Positions 1 to 5,701 of a stretch of 5,701 nt of DNA are shown piece by piece. Origin of the DNA: an uncultured Clostridia bacterium. Lineage in GTDB: Bacteria; Bacillota; Clostridia; Oscillospirales; Acutalibacteraceae. Where the stretch lies: assembly GCA_944384865.1 (NCBI GenBank), contig CALWVC010000096.1, positions 1 through 5,701 of the forward strand, written 5' to 3'. The notes beneath the pieces were generated by a model. It worked only from the letters and a program-made list of their open reading frames with translations, had not been told where the DNA came from and did no database searches. A program made the position numbers and the translations under genes. Position 1 is the first letter of the stretch. The number at the start of each line of letters is the position of its first letter.

Positions 1-650
1 TCGGCGTGAAAGAGGGACTGGCCGAAAAAGCGCTGAATGCGGTGCGCGACCGGCTGGAAACGCCATATGGCATTTCGCTGCTGGATCCAACCTATAAGGA
101 ATACCATGTGGAGCTGGGTGAAGTAACCTCTTATCCGCCGTCTTATAAGGAAAACGGCGGCATCTTCTGTCACAACAACCCGTGGATCACCATCGCTGAA
201 ACCAAGCTTGGCCGCGGCGACCGGGCTTATGAAACTTATAAGAAGATCTGCCCGGCCTATACCGAAGAGATTTCCGAATTACACCGGATGGAGCCGTATG
301 TGTATGCGCAGATGATCGCCAGCAAAGACGCTGCGCATCAGGGTGAAGCGAAAAACTCCTGGCTGACCGGCACCTCCTCCTGGACGCTGTATTCGGTCAC
401 CCAGTATATTTTGGGGGTGCAGCCGCAGTTTGACGGGCTGAAGATCGATCCGTGCATTCCCGCCGAGTGGGACGGTTTTACCGTAACGAGAAAGTTCCGT
501 GGCGATACCTATGAGATCACGGTGCGCAATCCCGACGGCGTGATGAAGGGTGTGAAATCCGTCACGTTGGACGGGCAGACGCTGGACGGCAACGTGTTGC
601 CGGTGGCCGGCGACGCAAAGACGCACCAGGTCGTTGTGGTGATGGGCTGA
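1..650 (+). CDS. GH94 disaccharide phosphorylase, probably cellobiose phosphorylase (C-terminal part, 5' end outside window)
   Basis: Reversible phosphorolysis of a beta-linked disaccharide to alpha-glucose 1-phosphate and glucose, in the cytoplasm. About 215 residues are visible, counted here from the Val codon at 6-8, which is internal and not a start. From memory of Cellvibrio gilvus cellobiose phosphorylase, an offset of 610 aligns the ligand-contact residues consistently: E39, Y43 and K48 in GEVTSYPPSYKEN match E649, Y653 and K658; H56 in FCHNNPW matches phosphate-binding H666; T121-G122 in SWLTGTSSW match T731-G732. The catalytic Asp (near 490 there) lies upstream of the window. The tail, with DPCIP, EWDGFTVTR and a final beta-sandwich ending VVVVMG, is complete, implying a full protein of about 820 residues, usual for the family. 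TSSWTLYSVTQ differs from the TAAWNF-type stretch I recall in characterised cellobiose enzymes, so laminaribiose, chitobiose or another acceptor is not excluded. The gene converges on the minus-strand set. Confidence 0.95.
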   Translation, partial: GVKEGLAEKALNAVRDRLETPYGISLLDPTYKEYHVELGEVTSYPPSYKENGGIFCHNNPWITIAETKLGRGDRAYETYKKICPAYTEEISELHRMEPYVYAQMIASKDAAHQGEAKNSWLTGTSSWTLYSVTQYILGVQPQFDGLKIDPCIPAEWDGFTVTRKFRGDTYEITVRNPDGVMKGVKSVTLDGQTLDGNVLPVAGDAKTHQVVVVMG

Positions 651-757
651 GCACAAAAGGGTGTGCGGCAAGAACCCGTGTACTTTTGACACAGGCGGCA
701 CTGCCTGCACGTTGTAAAAAGGTATGGTGCAAAGGTATCAAAACCGATTCTTTTTTA

Positions 758-798
758 AATTACAGGAGCCGGACGCATTGCGTCCGGCTCCTGTAATT
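758..798. terminator. Perfect 41-bp palindrome, probable bidirectional terminator hairpin
   Basis: Bases 758-777 are the exact reverse complement of 779-798, with T778 at the centre. In RNA this gives an 18-bp stem with a 5-base loop, with a GC-rich core (GGAGCCGGACG) and AATT/TTAA-type ends. It lies 107 bases after the phosphorylase stop and 41 bases after the stop of the small minus-strand gene, so it separates two convergent units. The U-tract is weak both ways: ATTATAGCATCTTATTTTA on the plus side, and only three U before an A-run on the minus side. The terminator call therefore rests on stem strength and position. A dispersed palindromic repeat is the alternative. Confidence 0.65.
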
Positions 799-839
799 AT
801 AGCATCTTATTTTAGAATGGTTCATGGGCAAAGCGCTGT

Positions 840-956
840 TTACGGAAAAATTTCTCCTGCGTCTACAAGATCATCCCCGGGAATATGCCCTTCAGAGGCG
901 GTTATTATGTCCTGCACCCGCAGGATCTCTACATCCGGCCGTTCATAGGGTTTCAT
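840..956 (-). CDS. Small protein of 38 residues with a KPYERPxVEIL...DIITAS motif, function unknown
   Basis: The minus strand encodes a 38-residue protein beginning MKPYERPDVEIL, continuing RVQDIITASEGHIPGDD, and ending DAGEIFP before TAA. It is acidic and has no signal peptide or membrane segment. I recall the pattern (K-x-Y-E-x-P-x-V-E-I-L, then D-x-I-T-x-S and an Asp/Gly-rich tail) from many 35-60 residue hypothetical proteins of gut Clostridia; this is memory, not a search. The ATG at 956 is chosen because AAAGGA, upstream on the minus strand, lies 11 bases away. An in-frame ATG at 968 would add MYEG but abuts the same purine run, leaving no spacing. It begins 27 bases after the beta-helix gene stop and is followed by the 758-798 hairpin, as the last gene of an operon would be. 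A chance ORF is possible, but the motif and position argue against it. Confidence 0.62.
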   Translation of the reverse strand: MKPYERPDVEILRVQDIITASEGHIPGDDLVDAGEIFP

Positions 957-983
957 GCCTTCATACATCCTTTCTGTCGGTAT

Positions 984-3900
984 TTACGCGGCGGTCTGCG
1001 CCGGCGTTGCAAACTGGTCGATGATGGCCTGCTTTTCACTGCTCAGCCCGTCGTAATAACCGTCGCCGGCATTTTTAATGTTGTCGGCTGTCTGCCGGAT
1101 GTTGCGAGTCGCCGTGACCACGGTATAAAAGGTCGCCGTGCTGTTGTCGGCATAGGTAACGGTCAGATAGCCTCTGGCACAGATATCCGACGTAAAGTTT
1201 TCGCTGCCGATGCCGACTACCGAACCGTAATAGCAGCTGGTAATCTCGTTGGAATCCGGCGCGTAAAACCCATTATCCAGATCCACCAGCTTTACGGCAA
1301 AGGGGGTGTCCAGCGTAAGTGCGCCGACGGCGTTGTCCGCGGCAATGAGCAGCGTCCCCTGTTCAATCTGTTGCGCCGCATTCGCCAAAGCGTTATATTC
1401 CCCGGTAGAAACAGAGGTCTGAAACCGCAGACCGGGTTTTTCAATATTCAGCCGGATGCTTGCGCCGTCAGCCATTTCAAAGGTCAATACCGCCGCGCGG
1501 ATAACCGTATCGGCGGTTGCCGCGACAATGGCCCCCGCGGGATACAGTTTGCCGTCTACCATCCAGCCTGTCAGGGTTTTCAGCGGCGCAGTCGGCTCTG
1601 TCAACGGCAGCGTGACAACCCCGTCAGAGACCGGCAGCGCGCTCTGGTCGCCGTTGGCCAGGGTCAGATTGGCGGTATCATCCCCCACGCCGGCCTTCAT
1701 GGCGGTTTCATCGTCGTAGATCAGCTGAATATTATCCATATAAACGGTAGAAGCCGACGAGGTTTTCAGACTGAAATAGCGGGTAGACATGGCGGCAAGC
1801 CTGTCGTCAAACGTCACGGTATAAGTGGTCGGCGCAGTCTGGATGCGCAGGCTGCCTGGAACTGCCTGCCCGCCGATCAAAGCGTAACCGGTGGTGGCTG
1901 TATCTGCCCAGGCGGTAAAGCGCAGCGCTGTGGGATCACCGGTTTTCCAGTTTTCCGGCAGTTGTATTTTAAACTGACTCCAGTTGCCGGTCTGGGCTTT
2001 CAAAACAGTGCCGAAGCCCGCGTAATCCGCCTGTAGATCGGCGGCCGCAACCTTTGACAGGACAGTGGCCGGTCCGCCGTCGGTAGACGCCGCACCGTCT
2101 GCGGCGTCAAAGTCGACCGCCGTGCGGACATAAACCGAATCGCCCGGTTCCGGCGCCGGCGCGGTGGTTGGGGCCTGGGTGGGCGCGGTGGTTGTAGTAG
2201 ATGCAGCGGCGGTGGTCGTTGTTGTTGTGGAAGAATCACCGGTGGTTGCAGAACCGCTGCCGGAGGTTGTCTCGTCCGGCGTATCGATACGGTCGACCTT
2301 CCATTGAATATCGTCGATATAGATCCCTTCGCCCGCGGGCAGGCTGTTTACTGCAATCGTGACCGAAGATGCGGTGCGCATGATTTGTGGGGTGACGGTT
2401 TCATATTTCCAGACGGTGTTGTTATAAAACCGGCCGTTCCAGTCTGCCTCAATCCAGCCGCCTTCGGCAGGAATCTGAACATTCAGCTTATATTTAGCCG
2501 ATGCGGTGGTAAACTCCAGATAACCGCTGCGGGCAGTGCCGTCGCCGGACATCCAGAACCGCATGCCGGTAGACCGGTGGCGTTCCGGCAGATAGCCGAG
2601 GCTCAGCGCCGCAGTACAGTTGCCGGCAGACGCGCGGTTGTTTGACAGCCGTACGCCGGTGGTGCTGCCGGTTCCCGGAGACAGTCCCGCCAGGTCAGAC
2701 TGTAATTGCACCAGCGAATAGCAATAGCCCACATACCACAGCCTGCCGTTGGTGCTGCCGGCGACGTTGTTTTCCCAGTCGACCGCCTGCACATAATTGT
2801 TGTCATAATAAACCGGTTCGCTTTGATCGGGTACGCCGGCGCCGTTGTATGCGCCGATATTGGCCGGCCCTACAGCAGACACCGGGTTGCCGAAAAAGTC
2901 CCGCTCGCCGTTGTCATGCAGAACTTTACCGGCGTTCAGCGCCGGCGAATCGTCGTATAAATAATAGGCATCACAGCTCTCAAAGCCAATGCCGGCCCCG
3001 CCCGGCGCCTTGAGCCTTGGGTCAGCGACAATATTGCCTGAAGCCGCCGCGATCACCGGCGTCTGGCCGTCTTCTACCGTGTCCGGCGCGGTGGGCGCCT
3101 GATTGGCAGAGGTCCCGTATACCAGATTGTTTTCCCACACGGTATTGGTGCAGAAACCGTCATGCGCGGTGTTGCGGCTCTGGAAGCTGTATTTCTGGCC
3201 GTCGCTGGGACTGCTGAAATCATAAAACAGATTGTTGTAAAACCGGGTGTTGTCAGGATACCCCTCATATTTGGTATACACCGAGATCACCCGCGCGTCC
3301 AGCCCCCACCGGGTATACAGCGTATTGTTGTAAATCTGGGTATTGGTGATGTTCCCCACCAGCGTAAACTGCGCGCCGCCGTTGTTCTGCCCGATATTAT
3401 ACCGGACAATCGAACCGTCGTTGAAAGCTGGCAGCGAACCGTCCCAGTTGGTTTCTTCGGTGCAGATCAGCATAAAGCCGCCCTCGTTGTCGTGGCCATA
3501 GTTATACTGAAACACCGTGCCGCTGCTCATATAGTCGCAGTCAAAGCCCTGGCCGTCGTTGCGGGTCAGCGTGTTATACGCCTCGTTAAACTGGAAAACC
3601 GCGTCGGTACAGTCAAAGGGCCAGATCGCAACCTCTGCCGCGACACTGCGGTTGTGGGAAGTATGCACCACGTTGTATTCGGTCAGCGGGCCCTGGCATT
3701 CCTGCACCAGAATGCCGTCGCAGCCGATATTATACAGATAATTGCGGCGGATAATCACGTTTTTGCCGCCGTGTTCCGGGTCGGCGCGCCAGCCGCCGTT
3801 GATGGTCATGCCGTTGCCGCCCACGTTATAAATCTGATTGTTTTCGATCAGGATATCTGAAAACCCGGTATACCAGCCGGCGCCCAGCGTCTGTATGCCC

Positions 3901-4448
3901 GCGCCCTCGCCGCTGGTGTTTGTGCGAAAGCTGGTGATATCATGGATGCTGTTGTTACGAATGATAAAGCCGTGATAGGTGGTTTTGTTCACCGAGGCCG
4001 TGACCTGGATGCCATAGCGCTGGGCTTCGGTTTCGGCGGTGTTGGTGATTTCAAGATTTTCCACCACCCAGTAGGAGGCGTTATAAAGCTTGACGACAGC
4101 GTCGACACCGCCGCCGCTCAGCAACGGCATATCCCCGGTTCCATAAGCGCCCAGCGTGATATAATCCGTGATCGTGCCGGCGCCCCTGAGGGTGACGCCG
4201 CCGTCCCATACGCCGCCGCGCTTGAGCAGCACCGCGTCGCCGGGCGCAAAAGTCGTGGCGCTGACCTTTTGCAGCGTCTGCCACGGCGCGTTTTCAGAAG
4301 TGCCGGCGTTTGCATCGTCGCCGGCCTGCGAATCCACATAATAAACGGTTCCGCTGTAAGACGGCGTATCGTCGCCCGCCAGCGCGACAGGGATTGGCAG
4401 GCAGCACAGCAGCGCCAGCACCGTTAATATTGCAAGGGCTTTTTTCAT
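984..4448 (-). CDS. Secreted multidomain right-handed beta-helix protein, probable polysaccharide-active enzyme
   Basis: 1154 residues from ATG 4448. Residues 1-24 form a signal peptide (KK, hydrophobic core, VALA|GDD). Residues 35-100 carry the entry segment of secreted beta-helix proteins (VYYVDSQAGDDANAGT, APWQTLQ, PGDAVLLKRGG). A solenoid follows to about 540, with rungs such as IRNNSI (163), IENNQI (201), IRRNYL (233), QYNYGH (314), IYNNTL (372), FYNNLF (403) and WENNLV (438). Acidic D298, D303, D305 and the H319-D-N-E322 patch are candidate catalytic or metal residues. Two jelly-roll-like modules follow (about 545-720, ending IYIDDIQW; about 776-911, ending VYMDNIQL), separated by a Thr/Ala/Pro linker (723-771). 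Then come an InlB/Flg_new-like repeat (about 925-987, LTGWMVDGKLYPAG) and a C-terminal domain (about 990-1154; GASIRL, GLRF). There is no dockerin, SLH domain or LPXTG, so it is probably released. Lyase (PL9-like), hydrolase or epimerase activity cannot be decided from sequence. The gene follows a foldase-like gene by 38 bases. Confidence 0.93.
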   Translation of the reverse strand: MKKALAILTVLALLCCLPIPVALAGDDTPSYSGTVYYVDSQAGDDANAGTSENAPWQTLQKVSATTFAPGDAVLLKRGGVWDGGVTLRGAGTITDYITLGAYGTGDMPLLSGGGVDAVVKLYNASYWVVENLEITNTAETEAQRYGIQVTASVNKTTYHGFIIRNNSIHDITSFRTNTSGEGAGIQTLGAGWYTGFSDILIENNQIYNVGGNGMTINGGWRADPEHGGKNVIIRRNYLYNIGCDGILVQECQGPLTEYNVVHTSHNRSVAAEVAIWPFDCTDAVFQFNEAYNTLTRNDGQGFDCDYMSSGTVFQYNYGHDNEGGFMLICTEETNWDGSLPAFNDGSIVRYNIGQNNGGAQFTLVGNITNTQIYNNTLYTRWGLDARVISVYTKYEGYPDNTRFYNNLFYDFSSPSDGQKYSFQSRNTAHDGFCTNTVWENNLVYGTSANQAPTAPDTVEDGQTPVIAAASGNIVADPRLKAPGGAGIGFESCDAYYLYDDSPALNAGKVLHDNGERDFFGNPVSAVGPANIGAYNGAGVPDQSEPVYYDNNYVQAVDWENNVAGSTNGRLWYVGYCYSLVQLQSDLAGLSPGTGSTTGVRLSNNRASAGNCTAALSLGYLPERHRSTGMRFWMSGDGTARSGYLEFTTASAKYKLNVQIPAEGGWIEADWNGRFYNNTVWKYETVTPQIMRTASSVTIAVNSLPAGEGIYIDDIQWKVDRIDTPDETTSGSGSATTGDSSTTTTTTAAASTTTTAPTQAPTTAPAPEPGDSVYVRTAVDFDAADGAASTDGGPATVLSKVAAADLQADYAGFGTVLKAQTGNWSQFKIQLPENWKTGDPTALRFTAWADTATTGYALIGGQAVPGSLRIQTAPTTYTVTFDDRLAAMSTRYFSLKTSSASTVYMDNIQLIYDDETAMKAGVGDDTANLTLANGDQSALPVSDGVVTLPLTEPTAPLKTLTGWMVDGKLYPAGAIVAATADTVIRAAVLTFEMADGASIRLNIEKPGLRFQTSVSTGEYNALANAAQQIEQGTLLIAADNAVGALTLDTPFAVKLVDLDNGFYAPDSNEITSCYYGSVVGIGSENFTSDICARGYLTVTYADNSTATFYTVVTATRNIRQTADNIKNAGDGYYDGLSSEKQAIIDQFATPAQTAA
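2136..2282 (-). repeat. Low-complexity Thr/Ala/Pro linker coding segment
   Basis: This part of the beta-helix gene encodes residues 723-771, including six Thr in a row, AAASTTTTAPTQAPTTAPAP and a preceding Gly/Ser stretch. On the plus strand it reads as GGTGGTTGT- and GTTGTTGT-type runs. Such linkers separate catalytic and binding modules in secreted clostridial and ruminococcal glycan-degrading proteins and are often O-glycosylated. The simple codon repeats make length variation by slippage likely between strains. Confidence 0.8.
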
Positions 4449-4456
4449 GGTGATCA

Positions 4457-4460
4457 CTCC
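4457..4460 (-). promoter_or_regulatory. Ribosome binding site that fixes the beta-helix gene start
   Basis: GGAG on the minus strand lies 8 bases before the ATG at 4448. The alternative in-frame GTG at 4457 would overlap this site with no spacing, so the ATG is preferred; it also gives a normal signal peptide beginning MKKALAIL. Confidence 0.75.
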
Positions 4461-4486
4461 AATAGCAAAATCGGCCTTCTACAGGA

Positions 4487-5542
4487 TCAGATGGATACCC
4501 GCTCATAAACGGGCAACGTGGAAAAGTCGGCGCTGTTGTTCAGCTTTTCTATATAAGCCGGATATTGCTCCCGGATATACAGGCTGCGCACCGCGTCGGC
4601 CACCTCGTCATAGCTCTGGTAGCCGCCGGCTTCAGCGGTTTCACAATATAAAATACAAAATGCCGCTCTGTTTTGAAAGATTTCGGAATATTCGCCGGGC
4701 TGTAATTGCAGCGCCTGCGTGTAAACAATCGGGTCGGTCTTAGACGCGCTGGCCGCGGTATCTTCATTTAAAGTCAGTTCGGTGACGGTTAGAGATCCGA
4801 TGCCCTGTGCCGGGTTGTCTGCCCCGGCCAACAGCAGCGCGCGAAGCCGATCGGCCCATTCGCCTGCCTGCTGCTCGGTCAGGCCGCTGTCGTCAAAGGA
4901 GACGGTATACAGCCGCAGCCGGGCGTTTTGCACCTTTTTATAATCTGTTTCCTTTTTCTGTTCGTAAAACGCCCGCAGCGTAGCCTCATCTGCGTCCAGC
5001 GGCTGCCCCGATGCAGACAGCTTTTGACGCAGCGCAATCTGCAAGTTGCTCAGCCGGTAATCATAATAGGTATCTGTTGTAAACTCCGCCGCGCCATATA
5101 CCGCTTCACCGGCTTGGATTTGTTCCGCCCGATTTTGATTTTCCAGTTCTAAAGCCTGCTCAAAGGCCTCATAAGAGGCGTCAGAGGCATCCTGCAATAT
5201 TCCATAGTCAATGGCCAGCTGTTGCTGCATTTTATACAGCCTGACATGTTGCATCGCGGTATCCCGCAGCGCATCCATCGGCGTGCGCCCGTCGTATTCA
5301 GTTTGCCAAAACTTTTCGTTTCCGGTATCTGCGCCATAGGCGGATTGAAACTCGTTGATGATTGTCGCCCGGTCCCGGCGCATCTGATCCTCCAGTTCCT
5401 GCCGGCAAATATCCAAAGCGCCGATACGCGCCACCGTCTGATACCGTCCTGCCGGCAGACACAGCCACACAGCCGCGGCAACGCCGGCCGCCAACGCCAG
5501 CGCACCGGCCGCGATCAGTCCGTTTCGAATTCGTTTTGTCAT
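4487..5542 (-). CDS. Membrane-anchored PrsA/SurA-like foldase with degenerate parvulin region
   Basis: 351 residues from ATG 5542. Residues 3-6 are basic (KRIR), 8-29 form one hydrophobic segment (uncleaved anchor or signal peptide), and the rest is extracytoplasmic. VARIGALDICRQELEDQM (37-54) matches the opening of SurA/PrsA N-terminal domains. Helices follow to about 185 (TPMDALRDTAM, LENQNRAEQI, YYDYRLSNLQIAL). Residues 203-351 have a parvulin-like order: ARLRLYTVSF, an A-x-x-L helix, LQPGEYSEIF (280-289), FCILYCE, then a C-terminal helix and YERVSI. The usual His of the first parvulin strand is replaced (ARLRL, not ARHIL) and I see no His in this part, so isomerase activity is doubtful and a holdase role is more likely. 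C28 lacks a proper lipobox (W-L before Cys), unlike lipoprotein PrsA. The start is preceded by a weak GGGTG 6 bases upstream; an in-frame GTG three codons earlier is possible. It lies 38 bases before the beta-helix gene, a plausible folding client. Confidence 0.85.
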   Translation of the reverse strand: MTKRIRNGLIAAGALALAAGVAAAVWLCLPAGRYQTVARIGALDICRQELEDQMRRDRATIINEFQSAYGADTGNEKFWQTEYDGRTPMDALRDTAMQHVRLYKMQQQLAIDYGILQDASDASYEAFEQALELENQNRAEQIQAGEAVYGAAEFTTDTYYDYRLSNLQIALRQKLSASGQPLDADEATLRAFYEQKKETDYKKVQNARLRLYTVSFDDSGLTEQQAGEWADRLRALLLAGADNPAQGIGSLTVTELTLNEDTAASASKTDPIVYTQALQLQPGEYSEIFQNRAAFCILYCETAEAGGYQSYDEVADAVRSLYIREQYPAYIEKLNNSADFSTLPVYERVSI

Positions 5543-5565
5543 GTATTTCACCCGGATATATCCGT

Positions 5566-5700
5566 CTATATAAACAGTCCCGGCGGCTGCACCGCCGGTT
5601 TTACCGCCGTTTGCGGCGGCGCGCAGCAATCGTCATATGCCGCTGAAAAGAGCTCGTAAAGCACACGTGCAACAGTCCGCGCCGTCTGCCGATATCGTAC
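5566..5700 (-). CDS. Possible C-terminal tail of an upstream gene (partial, uncertain)
   Basis: One minus frame stays open from the window edge for 44 codons to TAG at 5566-5568. It reads VRYRQTARTVARVLYELF, then SAAYDDCC, then a Pro-rich tail ending QPPGLFI. The first half looks like an amphipathic helix. The 23-base gap to the foldase start would fit an operon. The other two minus frames are also open at the edge but stop sooner (5633 and 5601), so the reading frame is not proven. The family is not recognised. Confidence 0.3.
   Translation of the reverse strand, partial: VRYRQTARTVARVLYELFSAAYDDCCAPPQTAVKPAVQPPGLFI
5580..5619. promoter_or_regulatory. Two tandem GC-rich hairpins upstream of the foldase gene
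   Basis: CCGGCGG at 5580-5586 pairs with CCGCCGG at 5592-5598 (7 bp, 5-base loop), and CCGCCG at 5604-5609 pairs with CGGCGG at 5614-5619 (6 bp, TTTG loop). The arms can also pair across the two hairpins (5581-5586 with 5604-5609, or 5592-5597 with 5614-5619). Read on the plus strand, the first hairpin is followed by TTTT. They lie 38-77 bases before the foldase ATG, as leader structures, or as part of the end of an upstream coding region. No -35/-10 pair was found nearby. Confidence 0.35.
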
Positions 5701-5701
5701 T

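Noticed and set aside
678..707. Two small inverted repeats after the phosphorylase stop (GTGT/ACAC and CAGGC/GCCTG)
   Set aside because: Stems of 4-5 bp with 6-7 base loops and no T-run; too weak to call a terminator next to the far stronger 758-798 palindrome.
279..710. Minus-strand open frame opposite the GH94 gene
   Set aside because: Antisense to a strongly conserved enzyme, with no family resemblance or ribosome site.
885..2036. Long plus-strand open frame (383 codons) opposite the beta-helix gene
   Set aside because: It lies antisense to a gene with a signal peptide, domains and a good RBS; its translation is compositionally odd (Arg/Gly/Ile-Val rich) with no recognisable domain or start signal.
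3229..3247. Recurring GTTGTTATAAAACCGG-like words (near 2417 and 3233) in the beta-helix gene
   Set aside because: Both simply encode RFYNN in different domains; no spacing or array as in CRISPR or other repeats.
3162..3860. Plus-strand open frame (232 codons) inside the beta-helix gene
   Set aside because: It is a shadow of the Asn- and Tyr-rich rung codons on the other strand (AAT/AAC/TAT giving ATT, GTT and ATA), which yields an artificial Val/Ile-rich protein.
5553..5564. 12-bp palindrome CGGATATATCCG just before the foldase ribosome site
   Set aside because: Short, single copy in the window and with no promoter elements to go with it; an operator is possible but unsupported.
5543..5629. 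N-terminal extension of the foldase-like protein to a TTG at 5629
   Set aside because: The extra 29 residues (LLRAAANGGKTGG...) come from the GC hairpins, lack an RBS and would place non-signal sequence before the hydrophobic anchor.

Overview
The window looks like a piece of a moderately GC-rich Clostridia genome, probably Oscillospiraceae/Ruminococcaceae-like. The reasons are a cellobiose-phosphorylase-type GH94 enzyme, a large secreted multidomain carbohydrate-active protein with a Thr/Ala/Pro linker, a PrsA/SurA-like foldase with a membrane anchor, and a tiny protein of a kind I associate with gut and ruminal Clostridia. The assignment is inferred from protein style; there is no marker gene.

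Layout. Positions 1-650 (+) hold the last third of a GH94 phosphorylase, whose 5' part lies outside the window. Positions 651-839 are intergenic and contain a perfect 41-bp palindrome (758-798) between two convergent transcription units, probably a shared terminator hairpin. On the minus strand, read from right to left, there is a compact gene set: possibly the tail of another gene (5700-5566, weak), a membrane-anchored foldase-like protein (5542-4487), a 1154-residue secreted right-handed beta-helix protein (4448-984), and a 38-codon small gene (956-840). The gaps are 23, 38 and 27 bases, which suggests co-transcription. No convincing promoter was found inside this set.

How the genes may work together (inference). 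The beta-helix protein has a signal peptide, a catalytic-looking solenoid, two jelly-roll-like modules that may bind carbohydrate, an InlB/Flg_new-like repeat and an unnamed C-terminal domain. It probably acts outside the cell on a plant or host polysaccharide. The foldase-like protein next door probably sits on the outer face of the membrane and may help this large beta-rich protein fold after Sec export. The GH94 enzyme would work in the cytoplasm, splitting an imported beta-linked disaccharide (cellobiose is most likely) with phosphate. The small protein ending the set has no known role that I can name. It and the foldase/solenoid pairing are the least ordinary parts of the window.
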